DNA of 64,000 bases from Paenarthrobacter nitroguajacolicus (GTDB lineage Bacteria; Actinomycetota; Actinomycetes; Actinomycetales; Micrococcaceae): positions 39,137 to 103,136 of the forward strand of contig NZ_VNFK01000019.1 in the NCBI RefSeq assembly GCF_007786235.1. Direction: 5' to 3'. The position numbers were made by a program, and so were the translations under genes. Shown here in pieces: positions 41,699 through 50,006 of the stretch (its first letter is position 1; each line of letters begins with the position of its first letter). Below the pieces are notes generated by a model that did no database searches, was not told where the DNA came from, and saw nothing but the letters and a program-made list of their open reading frames with translations.

Positions 41699-44563
41699 GT
41701 GGCTTCCCTTGACCTGGCCGACTTCCGTGCGGCCGTGCAGAATCCAGAGGGTGTCAGTACCCGGGCGATCGATCTGCACGCGAACGCCCACGATGCCTCG
41801 CATTTCCTGCTGATTCCGCAGGCGGTGGTCACGGCGGAGAGCGCTGCCGAGGTAGGTGGTTTGCTGCGGGCCAGCGCACTTCAGGGCGTGCCGCTGACGC
41901 TCCGCTCCGGCGGTACCAGCCTGAGCGGTCAAGCTGTCACCGACGGCGTACTGGTGGACGTTCGCCGGCACTTCAGGGACATCGAGGTGCTCGACGACGG
42001 CGCCAGGGTCCGCGTCCAGCCTGGCGTGACGGTCAGGGCACTGAACGCAAGGCTGGCACGCCATGGTCGAAAGTTCGGGCCCGACCCGGCCAGCGAAGCC
42101 GCGTGCACCATTGGCGGCGTTGTAGCCAACAATTCCTCCGGCATGAACTGCGGCACCGTGGACAACAGCTACCGGACCTTGGAATCCCTGACCTTGGTGC
42201 TCCCCTCCGGAACGGTGATCGATACAGGGGCACCGGATGCAGATCAAAAGCTCCGCGCCGTGGAGCCGGAACTGTATGGGGGCCTGGCCCGGCTGGCCGA
42301 GCGTGTCCGGAACAACCCGGATTCCGTGCAGAGAATCCGCCAACAGTTTTCCATGAAGAACACCATGGGCTATGGGCTGAACTCACTGCTGGACTACCGG
42401 AACCCGGTGGACATCACGGCTCATCTGATCATTGGCAGCGAAGGCACCTTGGGCTTTGTGGCGGAGGCGGTCTTCCGGACCATTCCACTCCTCCAGCACG
42501 CTGCTGCCGGCCTCCTGGTCTTCCCCGACCTTGAGTCAGCGAATGAAGCGTTGCCCACGCTGGTGGATACGGGGGCCGCAACCATTGAGCTGATGGATGC
42601 CTTGTCACTGAAGGTGGGCCAGACGCTCAAGGGGGCGCCCGCCGTCGTCCATGACATAGCGGTCCGCGACCATGCCGCCCTGCTCGTGGAGTATTCCGCA
42701 AGCAGCGCCGAGCAGCTGGAGGAGCTTCGCTTGGGCGGTGCCGGAGTCCTGCAGGGCCTGGGCTTGTCGACCCCAGCGCAGTTCACCGCCGATGCCCGGG
42801 AACGCGGTCAATTGTGGCAGCTGCGAAAAGGTCTCTACGCCTCCGTCGCGGGGGCGCGTCCCCAGGGGACAACGGCACTTCTGGAGGATGTTGTGGTCCC
42901 GGTGCCAGTCCTGGGCCGCACGTGCCGGGGGCTCATCGGGTTGTTCGAGAAGTATGGTTACGGCAACAGCGTGATCTTCGGCCATGCCAAAGATGGCAAC
43001 GTCCACTTCATGCTCACCGACGCCTTTGCCACACCATCGGAGCTGGAGCGTTACAGCGCCTTCACCGAGGACATGGTGGACCTTGTCCTGGCCGAAGGGG
43101 GATCACTGAAGGCCGAACATGGAACCGGGCGGGTCATGGCTCCCTACGTTCGCAGGCAGTACGGCGACGAGCTCTATGACGTCATGCGCACCGTCAAGCG
43201 CCTCTTCGACCCTGCGGGGATGCTCAACCCGGGTGTGGTGATGGATGAGGATCCCATGGCCCATCTTCGCCACATCAAAACGGCGCCGCCGGTTGCGGAG
43301 GAAGTGGACCGCTGCGTTTCCTGCGGTTATTGCGAGCCGGTGTGCCCCAGCAAGGACATCACCCTCACGCCGCGGCAGAGGATCGTCACGCTGCGGGCCA
43401 TTGAGTCTGCCCGGCTGGCCGGAGACCTGGCGTTGGTGAAGGAGCTGGAACGCGACTACCACTACGAGTCGGTGGAAACCTGCGCCGTGGACGGCATGTG
43501 CCAAACTGCTTGTCCGGTGGACATCAACACCGGATCGCTGGTGAAGCGTCTCAGGAAGAACGACGCCGGCAAACTCGCCAACGGCGCGTGGAGCACGGCA
43601 GCCAAGCACTGGGAGGGCGTCACCCGCGGCGCAGCGCTTGCCTTGACCGTGGTGGACAAGCTTCCGGAGGCTGTCATCTCGCTCCCCAACAAAGCGGCGC
43701 GGGCAGTGTTGGGCGCAGACACTGTACCCCTCTACTCCGCGGAGCTTCCAGCCGGCGGGGCGGCCCGGAAACGAACCCTCCCGGCAGGCGACGCTGACGC
43801 TGTGTACTTTCCGGCGTGCGTGGGCACGATGTTTGGGCCGGCAGGGTTTGGGCCGGCAGGGTTTGGGCCGGCAGGTGCCTCTTCCGGAGATTCGGGCCGA
43901 GGAGTGCAGTACAGCTTCGAGCAGCTGTCTGCCCGCGCAGGCATCACGCTCCTGGTACCGGAAGGCATCGACGGCTTGTGCTGCGGAACGCCATGGTCCT
44001 CCAAGGGGATGCTGGAGGGCCAGGAGACCATGAAGGCGAGGACACTGGCTGCCCTCCGGGAGGCAACCCGGGGAGGGGAGTTGCCCATTGTCTGTGATGC
44101 GTCTTCCTGCACGGAGGGCCTGCGCCATGCGGTCGCATCGGAAACCCCCGTTGGCGGTCAGCTTCCCCTGCGCATTGTGGATGCCGTCGGCTTCGCCGCC
44201 GAGCGGATCTTGCCCGGGCTGCCCCAGCACGAAAAGCTTGAGTCGTTGGCCCTGCATCCAACGTGCTCGTCCACACGGATGGGCCTCAATGATGCTCTCG
44301 GCGCAGTGGCAGGGGCCGTGGCAGCGCGCGTGGAGATCCCCGAAAACTGGGGATGTTGTGCGTTTGCCGGTGACCGCGGAATGTTGCATCCGGAACTGAC
44401 GGAGTCGGCGACGGCACGTCAGGCAGTCGACGTGGCGGATATGAACGCCGCGGCCCACGCCTCCTGTAACCGGACCTGCGAACTTGGCATGACACGTGCA
44501 ACGGGTTCGCAGTACCGGCACGTACTGGAGTTGCTGGAAGAGGTCACCCGCCAACCATCCTGA
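41699..44563 (+). CDS. FAD-linked D-lactate/2-hydroxyacid dehydrogenase fused to Fe-S/CCG domain
   Basis: A 954-residue membrane-associated dehydrogenase that likely passes electrons from D-lactate or another 2-hydroxyacid to the respiratory chain. The N-terminal VAO-type FAD domain has RSGGTSLSGQA (about 65) and IGGVVANNSSGMNCGT (about 138). The oxidase C-domain contains IFGHAKDGNVHFML and LKAEHGTGRVMAPYVRR. Two 4Fe-4S clusters follow (CVSCGYCEPVCP, about 538, and CAVDGMCQTACP, about 597), then a GlcF/CCG-type domain (CCGTPW, CCAFAGDRGM). A 15-bp unit repeated three times inserts FGPAG repeats in the CCG domain. The GTG start lacks a clear ribosome site. Confidence 0.88.
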   Translation: MASLDLADFRAAVQNPEGVSTRAIDLHANAHDASHFLLIPQAVVTAESAAEVGGLLRASALQGVPLTLRSGGTSLSGQAVTDGVLVDVRRHFRDIEVLDDGARVRVQPGVTVRALNARLARHGRKFGPDPASEAACTIGGVVANNSSGMNCGTVDNSYRTLESLTLVLPSGTVIDTGAPDADQKLRAVEPELYGGLARLAERVRNNPDSVQRIRQQFSMKNTMGYGLNSLLDYRNPVDITAHLIIGSEGTLGFVAEAVFRTIPLLQHAAAGLLVFPDLESANEALPTLVDTGAATIELMDALSLKVGQTLKGAPAVVHDIAVRDHAALLVEYSASSAEQLEELRLGGAGVLQGLGLSTPAQFTADARERGQLWQLRKGLYASVAGARPQGTTALLEDVVVPVPVLGRTCRGLIGLFEKYGYGNSVIFGHAKDGNVHFMLTDAFATPSELERYSAFTEDMVDLVLAEGGSLKAEHGTGRVMAPYVRRQYGDELYDVMRTVKRLFDPAGMLNPGVVMDEDPMAHLRHIKTAPPVAEEVDRCVSCGYCEPVCPSKDITLTPRQRIVTLRAIESARLAGDLALVKELERDYHYESVETCAVDGMCQTACPVDINTGSLVKRLRKNDAGKLANGAWSTAAKHWEGVTRGAALALTVVDKLPEAVISLPNKAARAVLGADTVPLYSAELPAGGAARKRTLPAGDADAVYFPACVGTMFGPAGFGPAGFGPAGASSGDSGRGVQYSFEQLSARAGITLLVPEGIDGLCCGTPWSSKGMLEGQETMKARTLAALREATRGGELPIVCDASSCTEGLRHAVASETPVGGQLPLRIVDAVGFAAERILPGLPQHEKLESLALHPTCSSTRMGLNDALGAVAGAVAARVEIPENWGCCAFAGDRGMLHPELTESATARQAVDVADMNAAAHASCNRTCELGMTRATGSQYRHVLELLEEVTRQPS
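43831..43875. repeat. Three exact 15-bp tandem repeats inside a coding region
   Basis: GTTTGGGCCGGCAGG is repeated at 43831-43845, 43846-43860 and 43861-43875, encoding FGPAG three times. Copy-number change would keep the frame. Confidence 0.9.
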
Positions 44564-44584
44564 ACCACGGACCAGGATGGTTGG
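44551..44584. terminator. Terminator between convergent dehydrogenase and flavoprotein genes
   Basis: CCAACCATCCTG (44551-44562) and CAGGATGGTTGG (44573-44584) form a perfect 12-bp stem with a 10-base loop. The left arm includes the end of the lactate dehydrogenase reading frame. Confidence 0.7.
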
Positions 44585-44594
44585 CTCCGGACTT

Positions 44595-46343
44595 CTACTC
44601 GACGAGCTTCCCCGCGACGGAGTCGTCCGCGTTGGCCTCGGCCAAGGCGCGGAAGGAATCCGGAGCCAGCGGCAGGCTTTCGAACCTGACGCCCTCATCC
44701 GTGGACCAGACAAAGTTCCCCCGGAGTGAGGGATCTGCCGTGGGGAAGTCAGCACGGTTGTGGGCGCCGCGGGTTTCGCGGCGTTCAAGGGCGCACTCAA
44801 GGGTGGCTCGTGCTGCCAGCAGGGAGCCGAGCAGGTCGTAGGCGTGGGCCAGGTCATCGAACCCCGCTATGTCCGGATGAGCGGTAACCAGCTGGGCACG
44901 TTCCTCCAAAGCGGTCAGCTTGGCGAGTCCTTGTTCCAGTCCCTGTTCGGTGCGTACCACCCCGGCGTGTTCGGTCATGAGGTTGCGTAGTTCACGCTGC
45001 AGCCGCCGAGCGGACTCCGTTCCGCGTTCACTGAGCAGTGACTGCATTTCCCCGCGGGCTATTCCGACGGCAGCGGCATCCCGGACGATATGGGTGCGCG
45101 AATGGACGTAGCGGGCCACATGCTCGCCGGTGATACGCCCATAGACGAGGAGCTCGATCAGTGAATTGCCGCCCAGGCGGTTGGCGCCGTGCAGCCCGGA
45201 GGATGCCTCGCCGATTGCGTACAGGCCGTTCACTCCCGTTCCGTGGTCCTCCGGTGCAACCCAAACTCCGCCCATCGAGTAATGCGCGGTGGGCGCAATC
45301 TCGATTTTTGTGGTGGTGATGTCCAGCATCTGCAGGTCGATCAGGGTGCGATAGACCCGTGGCAGCTTTTCCATGATGGTTTCACGTGGCAGGTGGGAAA
45401 CGTCCAGGTAGACGCCGCCCTTCTGGGTCCCGCGACCTTCTGCGACCTCGGTGAATGCGGCCAGCGCAACCCGGTCGCGGGTGGACAGTTCCATGCGCTC
45501 TGGGTCGTAGCGTTCCATGAAGCGCTCACCCAGCGCGTTGGTGAGGATTCCCCCTTCTCCACGCGCCGCCTCGGAGACCAAGGTACCGGCCGCGTCGTCG
45601 GGCTCCACCAGGCCGGATGGGTGGAACTGGACCAGCTCGGCGTCGCGGATCCGGGCTCCGGCCAGGGCAGCCAGGCGGAAGGAGTCTCCGGTGTTCTCAT
45701 CACGCCTGGACGACGTGTGCCGCCAGATGCGGGTATGTCCGCCGGCGGCCAGGATGACCGCATCGGCGTGGATCTGCACGGGGGTACCGTCAACGATGTC
45801 GAATCCATAGGCGCCGAAGACGGTGCCGTCGGCCACGAGCAGCCGGGTGATGTAGACGGTGTCGATGATCGGCACATTCAATTCTGCGGCCCGGCGCATC
45901 AGCGTGCGCTGGATTTCCAAGCCGGTGTAGTCCCCTGCGTAGGCGGTGCGGCGATACTTGTGCGCGCCGAAGAAGCGCTGTGAGATGCGGCCATCCTCCT
46001 CCCGGGCAAATGGCATGCCCCACTGTTCAAGGTCCTCGATACCGCGGGCCGCATTGCGGGCTACTGTCTCGACGATGGACGGGTCGGCCAGGAAATAGGA
46101 CTCCCGCAAGGTGTCGGCCGCGTGCTGCTGCCAGCTGTCCTCGGGATCCATCGTGCCCAAAGCGGCGTTGATGCCACCGGCGGCCAGGCTCGTGTGGGCG
46201 TCATGCTTGCGGCGCTTACCCACTGCCAGCACCTGCACGCCTTGTTGGGCGAGTTCGATGGACGCTCGCAGGCCGGCGCCGCCCGTGCCGATGACCAGCA
46301 CGGTGGTAGACAAAAGGCGTTCTGGGTTGGTGTTGAGGTTCAT
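44595..46343 (-). CDS. FrdA/SdhA-like FAD flavoprotein without iron-sulfur partner
   Basis: A 582-residue flavoprotein of the succinate dehydrogenase/fumarate reductase/L-aspartate oxidase superfamily. The FAD site VLVIGTGGAGLRAS is near residues 15-28, then HTSLAAGGINAALG, the substrate-site HPSGLVEP and LVSEAARGEGGIL, the NxxxHxG-like APTAHYSMGGV and the C-terminal EASSGLHGANRLGGNSL. No FrdB or membrane subunit gene is adjacent, so it may act as a soluble oxidase or use another acceptor. I start at the ATG at 46343; a 20-residue extension to 46403 is possible. It is divergent from a LysR gene and near mdh, suggesting C4-dicarboxylate metabolism. Confidence 0.8.
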   Translation of the reverse strand: MNLNTNPERLLSTTVLVIGTGGAGLRASIELAQQGVQVLAVGKRRKHDAHTSLAAGGINAALGTMDPEDSWQQHAADTLRESYFLADPSIVETVARNAARGIEDLEQWGMPFAREEDGRISQRFFGAHKYRRTAYAGDYTGLEIQRTLMRRAAELNVPIIDTVYITRLLVADGTVFGAYGFDIVDGTPVQIHADAVILAAGGHTRIWRHTSSRRDENTGDSFRLAALAGARIRDAELVQFHPSGLVEPDDAAGTLVSEAARGEGGILTNALGERFMERYDPERMELSTRDRVALAAFTEVAEGRGTQKGGVYLDVSHLPRETIMEKLPRVYRTLIDLQMLDITTTKIEIAPTAHYSMGGVWVAPEDHGTGVNGLYAIGEASSGLHGANRLGGNSLIELLVYGRITGEHVARYVHSRTHIVRDAAAVGIARGEMQSLLSERGTESARRLQRELRNLMTEHAGVVRTEQGLEQGLAKLTALEERAQLVTAHPDIAGFDDLAHAYDLLGSLLAARATLECALERRETRGAHNRADFPTADPSLRGNFVWSTDEGVRFESLPLAPDSFRALAEANADDSVAGKLVE

Positions 46344-46408
46344 GGTTTCAACGCTAAAAGGAGCTGCGTCATGTCTCCAATGAATTGTTTGAGTGAAGCC
46401 CATGCGTT

Positions 46409-46414
46409 TACGCT
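46409..46414 (+). promoter_or_regulatory. Candidate -10 for leaderless lysR
   Basis: TACGCT ends 6 bases before the ATG at 46421. A TTGTTT (46385-46390) lies 18 bases upstream as a possible -35. Confidence 0.4.
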
Positions 46415-46420
46415 ATGGCC

Positions 46421-47356
46421 ATGAAGTTAGAGCAATTACGCTCCTTTGAGACGGTCGCCCGAGTGGGCCATTTCACACGCGCGGCGGAGCAACTGTTTCT
46501 CGCGCAACCTTCCCTCAGCAGGCAGATCGCAGCACTCGAGGCTGATCTTGGAATGGCTCTTTTCCATCGCGGGCCGTCCGGGGCGACCCTGACGAATGCG
46601 GGGGAGCTCCTGCTGCCCATCGCCCGGCGCATGCTCGGTGACGCGCAGACCGCACGGGAGCAGATGAACGAACTCGCAGGGTTGCGCCGTGGCCGCATTC
46701 GCCTGGGCGCTCCACCTACCCTGTGTGTCTCACTGGTGGCCGATGTGTTGGCCTCCTTCCGAAGCGCGCATCCCGGAGTGGAACTGCACATCACTGAAGG
46801 CGGTTCGCGATTCCTGGTTGATGCCCTGCACGAAAGCGCACTGGACCTGGCCCTGGTGGTCACCCGTGGAACGGACCCCGCCGTGCAGGGCACTGAACTG
46901 ATTCCGTTGCTGACCGAGGAACTGGTGGTTGTCTCCGCCTCCGGATCGGCTTCCCCGGAAGAACTCACCCTCGAAGAATTGGCGCGCATTCCGCAGGTGG
47001 CTTTCAACCGAAGCTATGAGCTGCGGATGGCTACCGACGCTGCGTTCTCCGCCGGCGGCTTGGAACCGGTGATCGCCGTGGAAGGCGCCGAGATGGACGC
47101 CGTGCTGCGGTTCGTGGAACGGGGACTGGGGGTGGCGGTGGTGCCGGCAATGGTAGTCATCGGTCGGCCCGGACTCCGTAGTGCCCGCTTGATTAATCCC
47201 TCGCTGACCAGGACCGTCAACCTGGCCCGACGCAACGACATTGGACCCTCAGCAGCCGTAGCCGCAATGCAGGAGTTCATCTTCAGCACAGTGGACCGAC
47301 TGGCGGCGCCCGGAACCGACCTTGCTCGCCTGGTCACCCCAACTCCACGGCACTGA
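46421..47356 (+). CDS. LysR-family transcriptional regulator
   Basis: A 311-residue LysR activator/repressor. The winged helix is at residues 1-60 (LRSFETVARVGHFTRAAEQLFLAQPSLSRQIAALEADLG), followed by the effector domain with LRRGRIRLGAPPTLC and GLGVAVVPAMV. I prefer the ATG at 46421 (MKLEQL, the usual LysR start) over the ATG at 46415. It is divergent from the FrdA-like gene with only 77 bases between, the classical LysR layout, so it probably controls that gene. It converges with mdh, whose stop is 6 bases away. Confidence 0.92.
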   Translation: MKLEQLRSFETVARVGHFTRAAEQLFLAQPSLSRQIAALEADLGMALFHRGPSGATLTNAGELLLPIARRMLGDAQTAREQMNELAGLRRGRIRLGAPPTLCVSLVADVLASFRSAHPGVELHITEGGSRFLVDALHESALDLALVVTRGTDPAVQGTELIPLLTEELVVVSASGSASPEELTLEELARIPQVAFNRSYELRMATDAAFSAGGLEPVIAVEGAEMDAVLRFVERGLGVAVVPAMVVIGRPGLRSARLINPSLTRTVNLARRNDIGPSAAVAAMQEFIFSTVDRLAAPGTDLARLVTPTPRH

Positions 47357-47362
47357 CGGCGG

Positions 47363-48349
47363 TCAGATCAAACCGAGATCAGCCACGGCAGCTCGCTCGT
47401 CGAAAAGCTCAGCGGCTGTGGCGTCCATCTTCCTGCGGCTGAAGTCGTTCACTTCCAGTCCTTCGACAATTTCCCAGTTTCCGCCTGAGGTAGTCACTGG
47501 GTATGAATAAACAAGACCTTCGGGCACCCCATATGAGCCGTCGGAGGCAACGGCCATCGAAACCCAATCGCCCTCGGGGGTGCCAAGCAGCCAGTCGCGG
47601 GCTGCATCGATGGTTGCCGACGCCGCAGAGGCCGCAGAGGATGCGCCCCTGGCCTCGATGATCGCTGCACCCCGCTGAGCGACCGTAGGGATGAATTCGT
47701 TCTCAATCCAGTCCTGATCGTTCACCACCTCGGCCGCGTTTCTGCCCGCCACCTCCGCGTTGAAGATGTCCGGGTATTGCGTCGCAGAGTGATTGCCCCA
47801 GACGGTCATCCTGCGGATCTCCCCGACCGGGACTTGTGTTTTTCGAGCAAGCTGGCCGAGGGCACGGTTATGATCCAGGCGGGTCAGGGCGCTGAATCGC
47901 GCGGCGGGGATGTCCGGGGCGTTGCTCATGGCAATCAAGGCATTCGTGTTGGCCGGATTGCCCGTCACGCCGATACGGACGTCGTCGGCAGCGACCCTGT
48001 TGAGGGCTTTGCCCTGTGCCGTGAAAATAGCACCGTTGGCGCTGAGCAGGTCTCCGCGTTCCATGCCCTTGGAACGCGGACGGGCGCCAACAAGTAAAGC
48101 CAGGTTGACGCCGTCGAATATATGGTCGGCGTCGTCGCCGATTTCCACCGAATCGAGCGCGGGAAACGCGCAGTCATCGAGCTCCATCACAACACCCTCA
48201 AGGGCCTTCAACGCCGGCGTGATCTCCAGGAGCCGGAGTTGCACAGGAGTGTCGGCGCCGAAGAGGGCACCGCTGGCGATCCGGAACAGGAGGCTGTAGC
48301 CGATCTGGCCGGCCGCGCCGGTCACAGCGATCTTGATGGGTCTGCTCAT
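47363..48349 (-). CDS. mdh: Malate dehydrogenase
   Basis: Interconverts L-malate and oxaloacetate with NAD+ in the TCA cycle. The 328-residue protein has the Rossmann motif VTGAAGQIGYSL near residues 9-20, the substrate loop GARPRSKGMERGDLL near 88, VTGNPANTNALI near 128, and the catalytic His in VWGNHSATQYPD near 185. It is the actinobacterial Mdh type. There is no strong ribosome site; TACTGT at 48362-48357 lies 7 bases before the ATG, as in leaderless messages. Confidence 0.96.
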   Translation of the reverse strand: MSRPIKIAVTGAAGQIGYSLLFRIASGALFGADTPVQLRLLEITPALKALEGVVMELDDCAFPALDSVEIGDDADHIFDGVNLALLVGARPRSKGMERGDLLSANGAIFTAQGKALNRVAADDVRIGVTGNPANTNALIAMSNAPDIPAARFSALTRLDHNRALGQLARKTQVPVGEIRRMTVWGNHSATQYPDIFNAEVAGRNAAEVVNDQDWIENEFIPTVAQRGAAIIEARGASSAASAASATIDAARDWLLGTPEGDWVSMAVASDGSYGVPEGLVYSYPVTTSGGNWEIVEGLEVNDFSRRKMDATAAELFDERAAVADLGLI

Positions 48350-48393
48350 GCGATTGACAGTACCGGCTTAGCTCCGAGATCGCTCGAGACGCG

Positions 48394-48442
48394 CGAAATC
48401 GCCGGAAAGGACCAGCGAACTGGAGCCGTTCCGGCGATTTCG
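48394..48442. terminator. Hairpin between the MHS transporter gene and mdh
   Basis: CGAAATCGCCGGAA (48394-48407) and TTCCGGCGATTTCG (48429-48442) form a perfect 14-bp stem. It begins 5 bases after the transporter stop in the minus direction, and lies about 45 bases upstream of the mdh start, so it may also affect mdh expression. Confidence 0.65.
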
Positions 48443-48447
48443 ACGAT

Positions 48448-49797
48448 CTAGCGGGCTTCGAGGTCGTCCAGGGTCTTGCCCTTGGTGTCCGAGGACAGGA
48501 GTGTGGCCACGGCTGAGACAAGGCAGATGCCAAGCGTGGTGAGGCCGATGACCATGGGGATGTTCGACGACCCTGGGGGAGCGATCGCGGTGAACAGGCT
48601 GGGGAAGAAGGAGGCGATCATGAGGCCGATGTTCTGTGACACCGCGAAGCCCGTCACCCGCATGCGCATGGGGAACTGCTCCTGGAAGAAGGTGGCAAAG
48701 GTGGCGTTCCACATCTGGAAGAGGATGCCTTGCACGATCACAACGCAGATGAAGACGAGCGGCAGGCTTCCCTGTTCAATGGCCCACAGGTACCCCATGG
48801 TCAGCAGGCCGCCGGCCAGCCCACCGGCCACCATGAGTGCCCGCCGGCCGACCCGGTCGGACAGGGCGCCGAAGATCGGGATGGTGACTACCGCGGCTAC
48901 GTTGGCGGCCATGGTCACCCAGAGGAACTCGCTGCTGGAGAAGCCGATACCGTAGCCCTTCTGGGTGGCGAAGGACACGCCGAAGATGAGGGTGGCCATG
49001 CCGATCACGTTGGTGAAGGTCATTGCGATGCAGCGAACCAGAACCCAGGGATGGGTGCGCAGGAGGTCCACCAGCGGGAACCGGCGTTTGGCCCCGGAGT
49101 CCTCGGACTGGGCCAGGTACGCGGGAGGCTCCTGCACGCGGCGGCGGATGACATATCCCGCCACGATCACCACGGCGCTGAGCAGGAACGGCAGTCGCCA
49201 GCCCCATGAATGGAACTCTTCCTCAGGAAGGAGCGCAGCGAGCGGAATCAGGACGGCTGTGGCGAGGATGGACCCCACTTGCGTGCCTTGGAGGCTGAAG
49301 CTCGCGAAGAAGCCGCGCTTCGCATCGGGAGAGTGCTCAACGATCATCGCGCTGGCACCCCCGAGTTCACCCGCAACGGCGAAACCCTGCACCAAGCGGA
49401 GGATCACCAGAAGGACGGGAGCAAGAAGCCCCACTTGTCCGTAGGTCGGCAGGAGGCCGACGGCAAAGGTGGCGAAGCCCATGAGCAGCATCGCGAAGAC
49501 GAGTACCTTTTTACGTCCGTGCCGGTCGCCGTAGGCGCCAAGGACCACGGCGCCGAGCGGACGGGAAACGTAGCCGACGGCGTAGGTAGCCAACGAGGCA
49601 ATGATGCCCACGGTGGCATTCTCGGTGGGGAAGAAGATGGTGGGAAAGAGAAGAGTCGCTGCCAGTGAGTAGAGGGCGAAGTCGTAGTACTCCAGTGCGC
49701 TTCCGACCCAGCCGCTCATGGCGGCTTTCCGCGGATCTTTGTGACCGGTGGCTTCGTCCTGGCTGGAGGGGACATCCCTCCCGTGCATGACCGTCAT
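48448..49797 (-). CDS. MFS transporter, metabolite:H+ symporter (MHS) family
   Basis: A 449-residue, 12-TM importer of the family that includes citrate, alpha-ketoglutarate, proline/betaine and shikimate carriers. Typical segments are GSALEYYDFALYSLAATL at the first helix, RPLGAVVLGAYGDRHGRKKVL (motif A) and RLVQGFAVAGELGGASAMIVEHSP (motif B). The ATG at 49797 is supported by AGGAG about 10 bases upstream; the longer frame to 49848 is less likely. Its position next to mdh and the FrdA-like gene favours a carboxylic acid substrate (inference). Confidence 0.88.
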   Translation of the reverse strand: MTVMHGRDVPSSQDEATGHKDPRKAAMSGWVGSALEYYDFALYSLAATLLFPTIFFPTENATVGIIASLATYAVGYVSRPLGAVVLGAYGDRHGRKKVLVFAMLLMGFATFAVGLLPTYGQVGLLAPVLLVILRLVQGFAVAGELGGASAMIVEHSPDAKRGFFASFSLQGTQVGSILATAVLIPLAALLPEEEFHSWGWRLPFLLSAVVIVAGYVIRRRVQEPPAYLAQSEDSGAKRRFPLVDLLRTHPWVLVRCIAMTFTNVIGMATLIFGVSFATQKGYGIGFSSSEFLWVTMAANVAAVVTIPIFGALSDRVGRRALMVAGGLAGGLLTMGYLWAIEQGSLPLVFICVVIVQGILFQMWNATFATFFQEQFPMRMRVTGFAVSQNIGLMIASFFPSLFTAIAPPGSSNIPMVIGLTTLGICLVSAVATLLSSDTKGKTLDDLEAR

Positions 49798-49893
49798 TGC
49801 GTCTGAACTCCTATGTCGTCGTTGGCAAGGAACAAGAGCTCTTCCCATCCAAGACTGAAGTGGTGCTCATTCAGCGTGAGGAAGGTTACTTCT

Positions 49894-49905
49894 TGAATCG
49901 ATTCA
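49894..49905. promoter_or_regulatory. Operator-like palindrome upstream of the MHS transporter
   Basis: TGAATCGATTCA is a perfect 12-bp palindrome with a central CG, LacI-like, about 100 bases upstream of the transporter start. The cognate regulator is not evident in the window. Confidence 0.4.
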
Positions 49906-49941
49906 TAAAGCATAGGACGTGACGTGCGCTACGTCAACGCG

Positions 49942-49998
49942 CGACGGCGGCAGCTCGCCCGGGTCCCGATGGAACCGCGAGGCGACCTGCCGCCGTCG
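49942..49998 (-). terminator. Terminator of the haloperoxidase-type hydrolase gene
   Basis: CGACGGCGGCAG (49942-49953) and CTGCCGCCGTCG (49987-49998) form a perfect 12-bp stem, extended inside by CTCGC/GCGAG. It lies 8 bases after the hydrolase stop. Confidence 0.65.
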
Positions 49999-50006
49999 TT
50001 GTTTTG

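Noticed and set aside
43103..44857. A 584-codon minus-strand open frame opposite the lactate dehydrogenase gene
   Set aside because: It overlaps the Fe-S-motif coding region and the flavoprotein gene end; there is no family signal.
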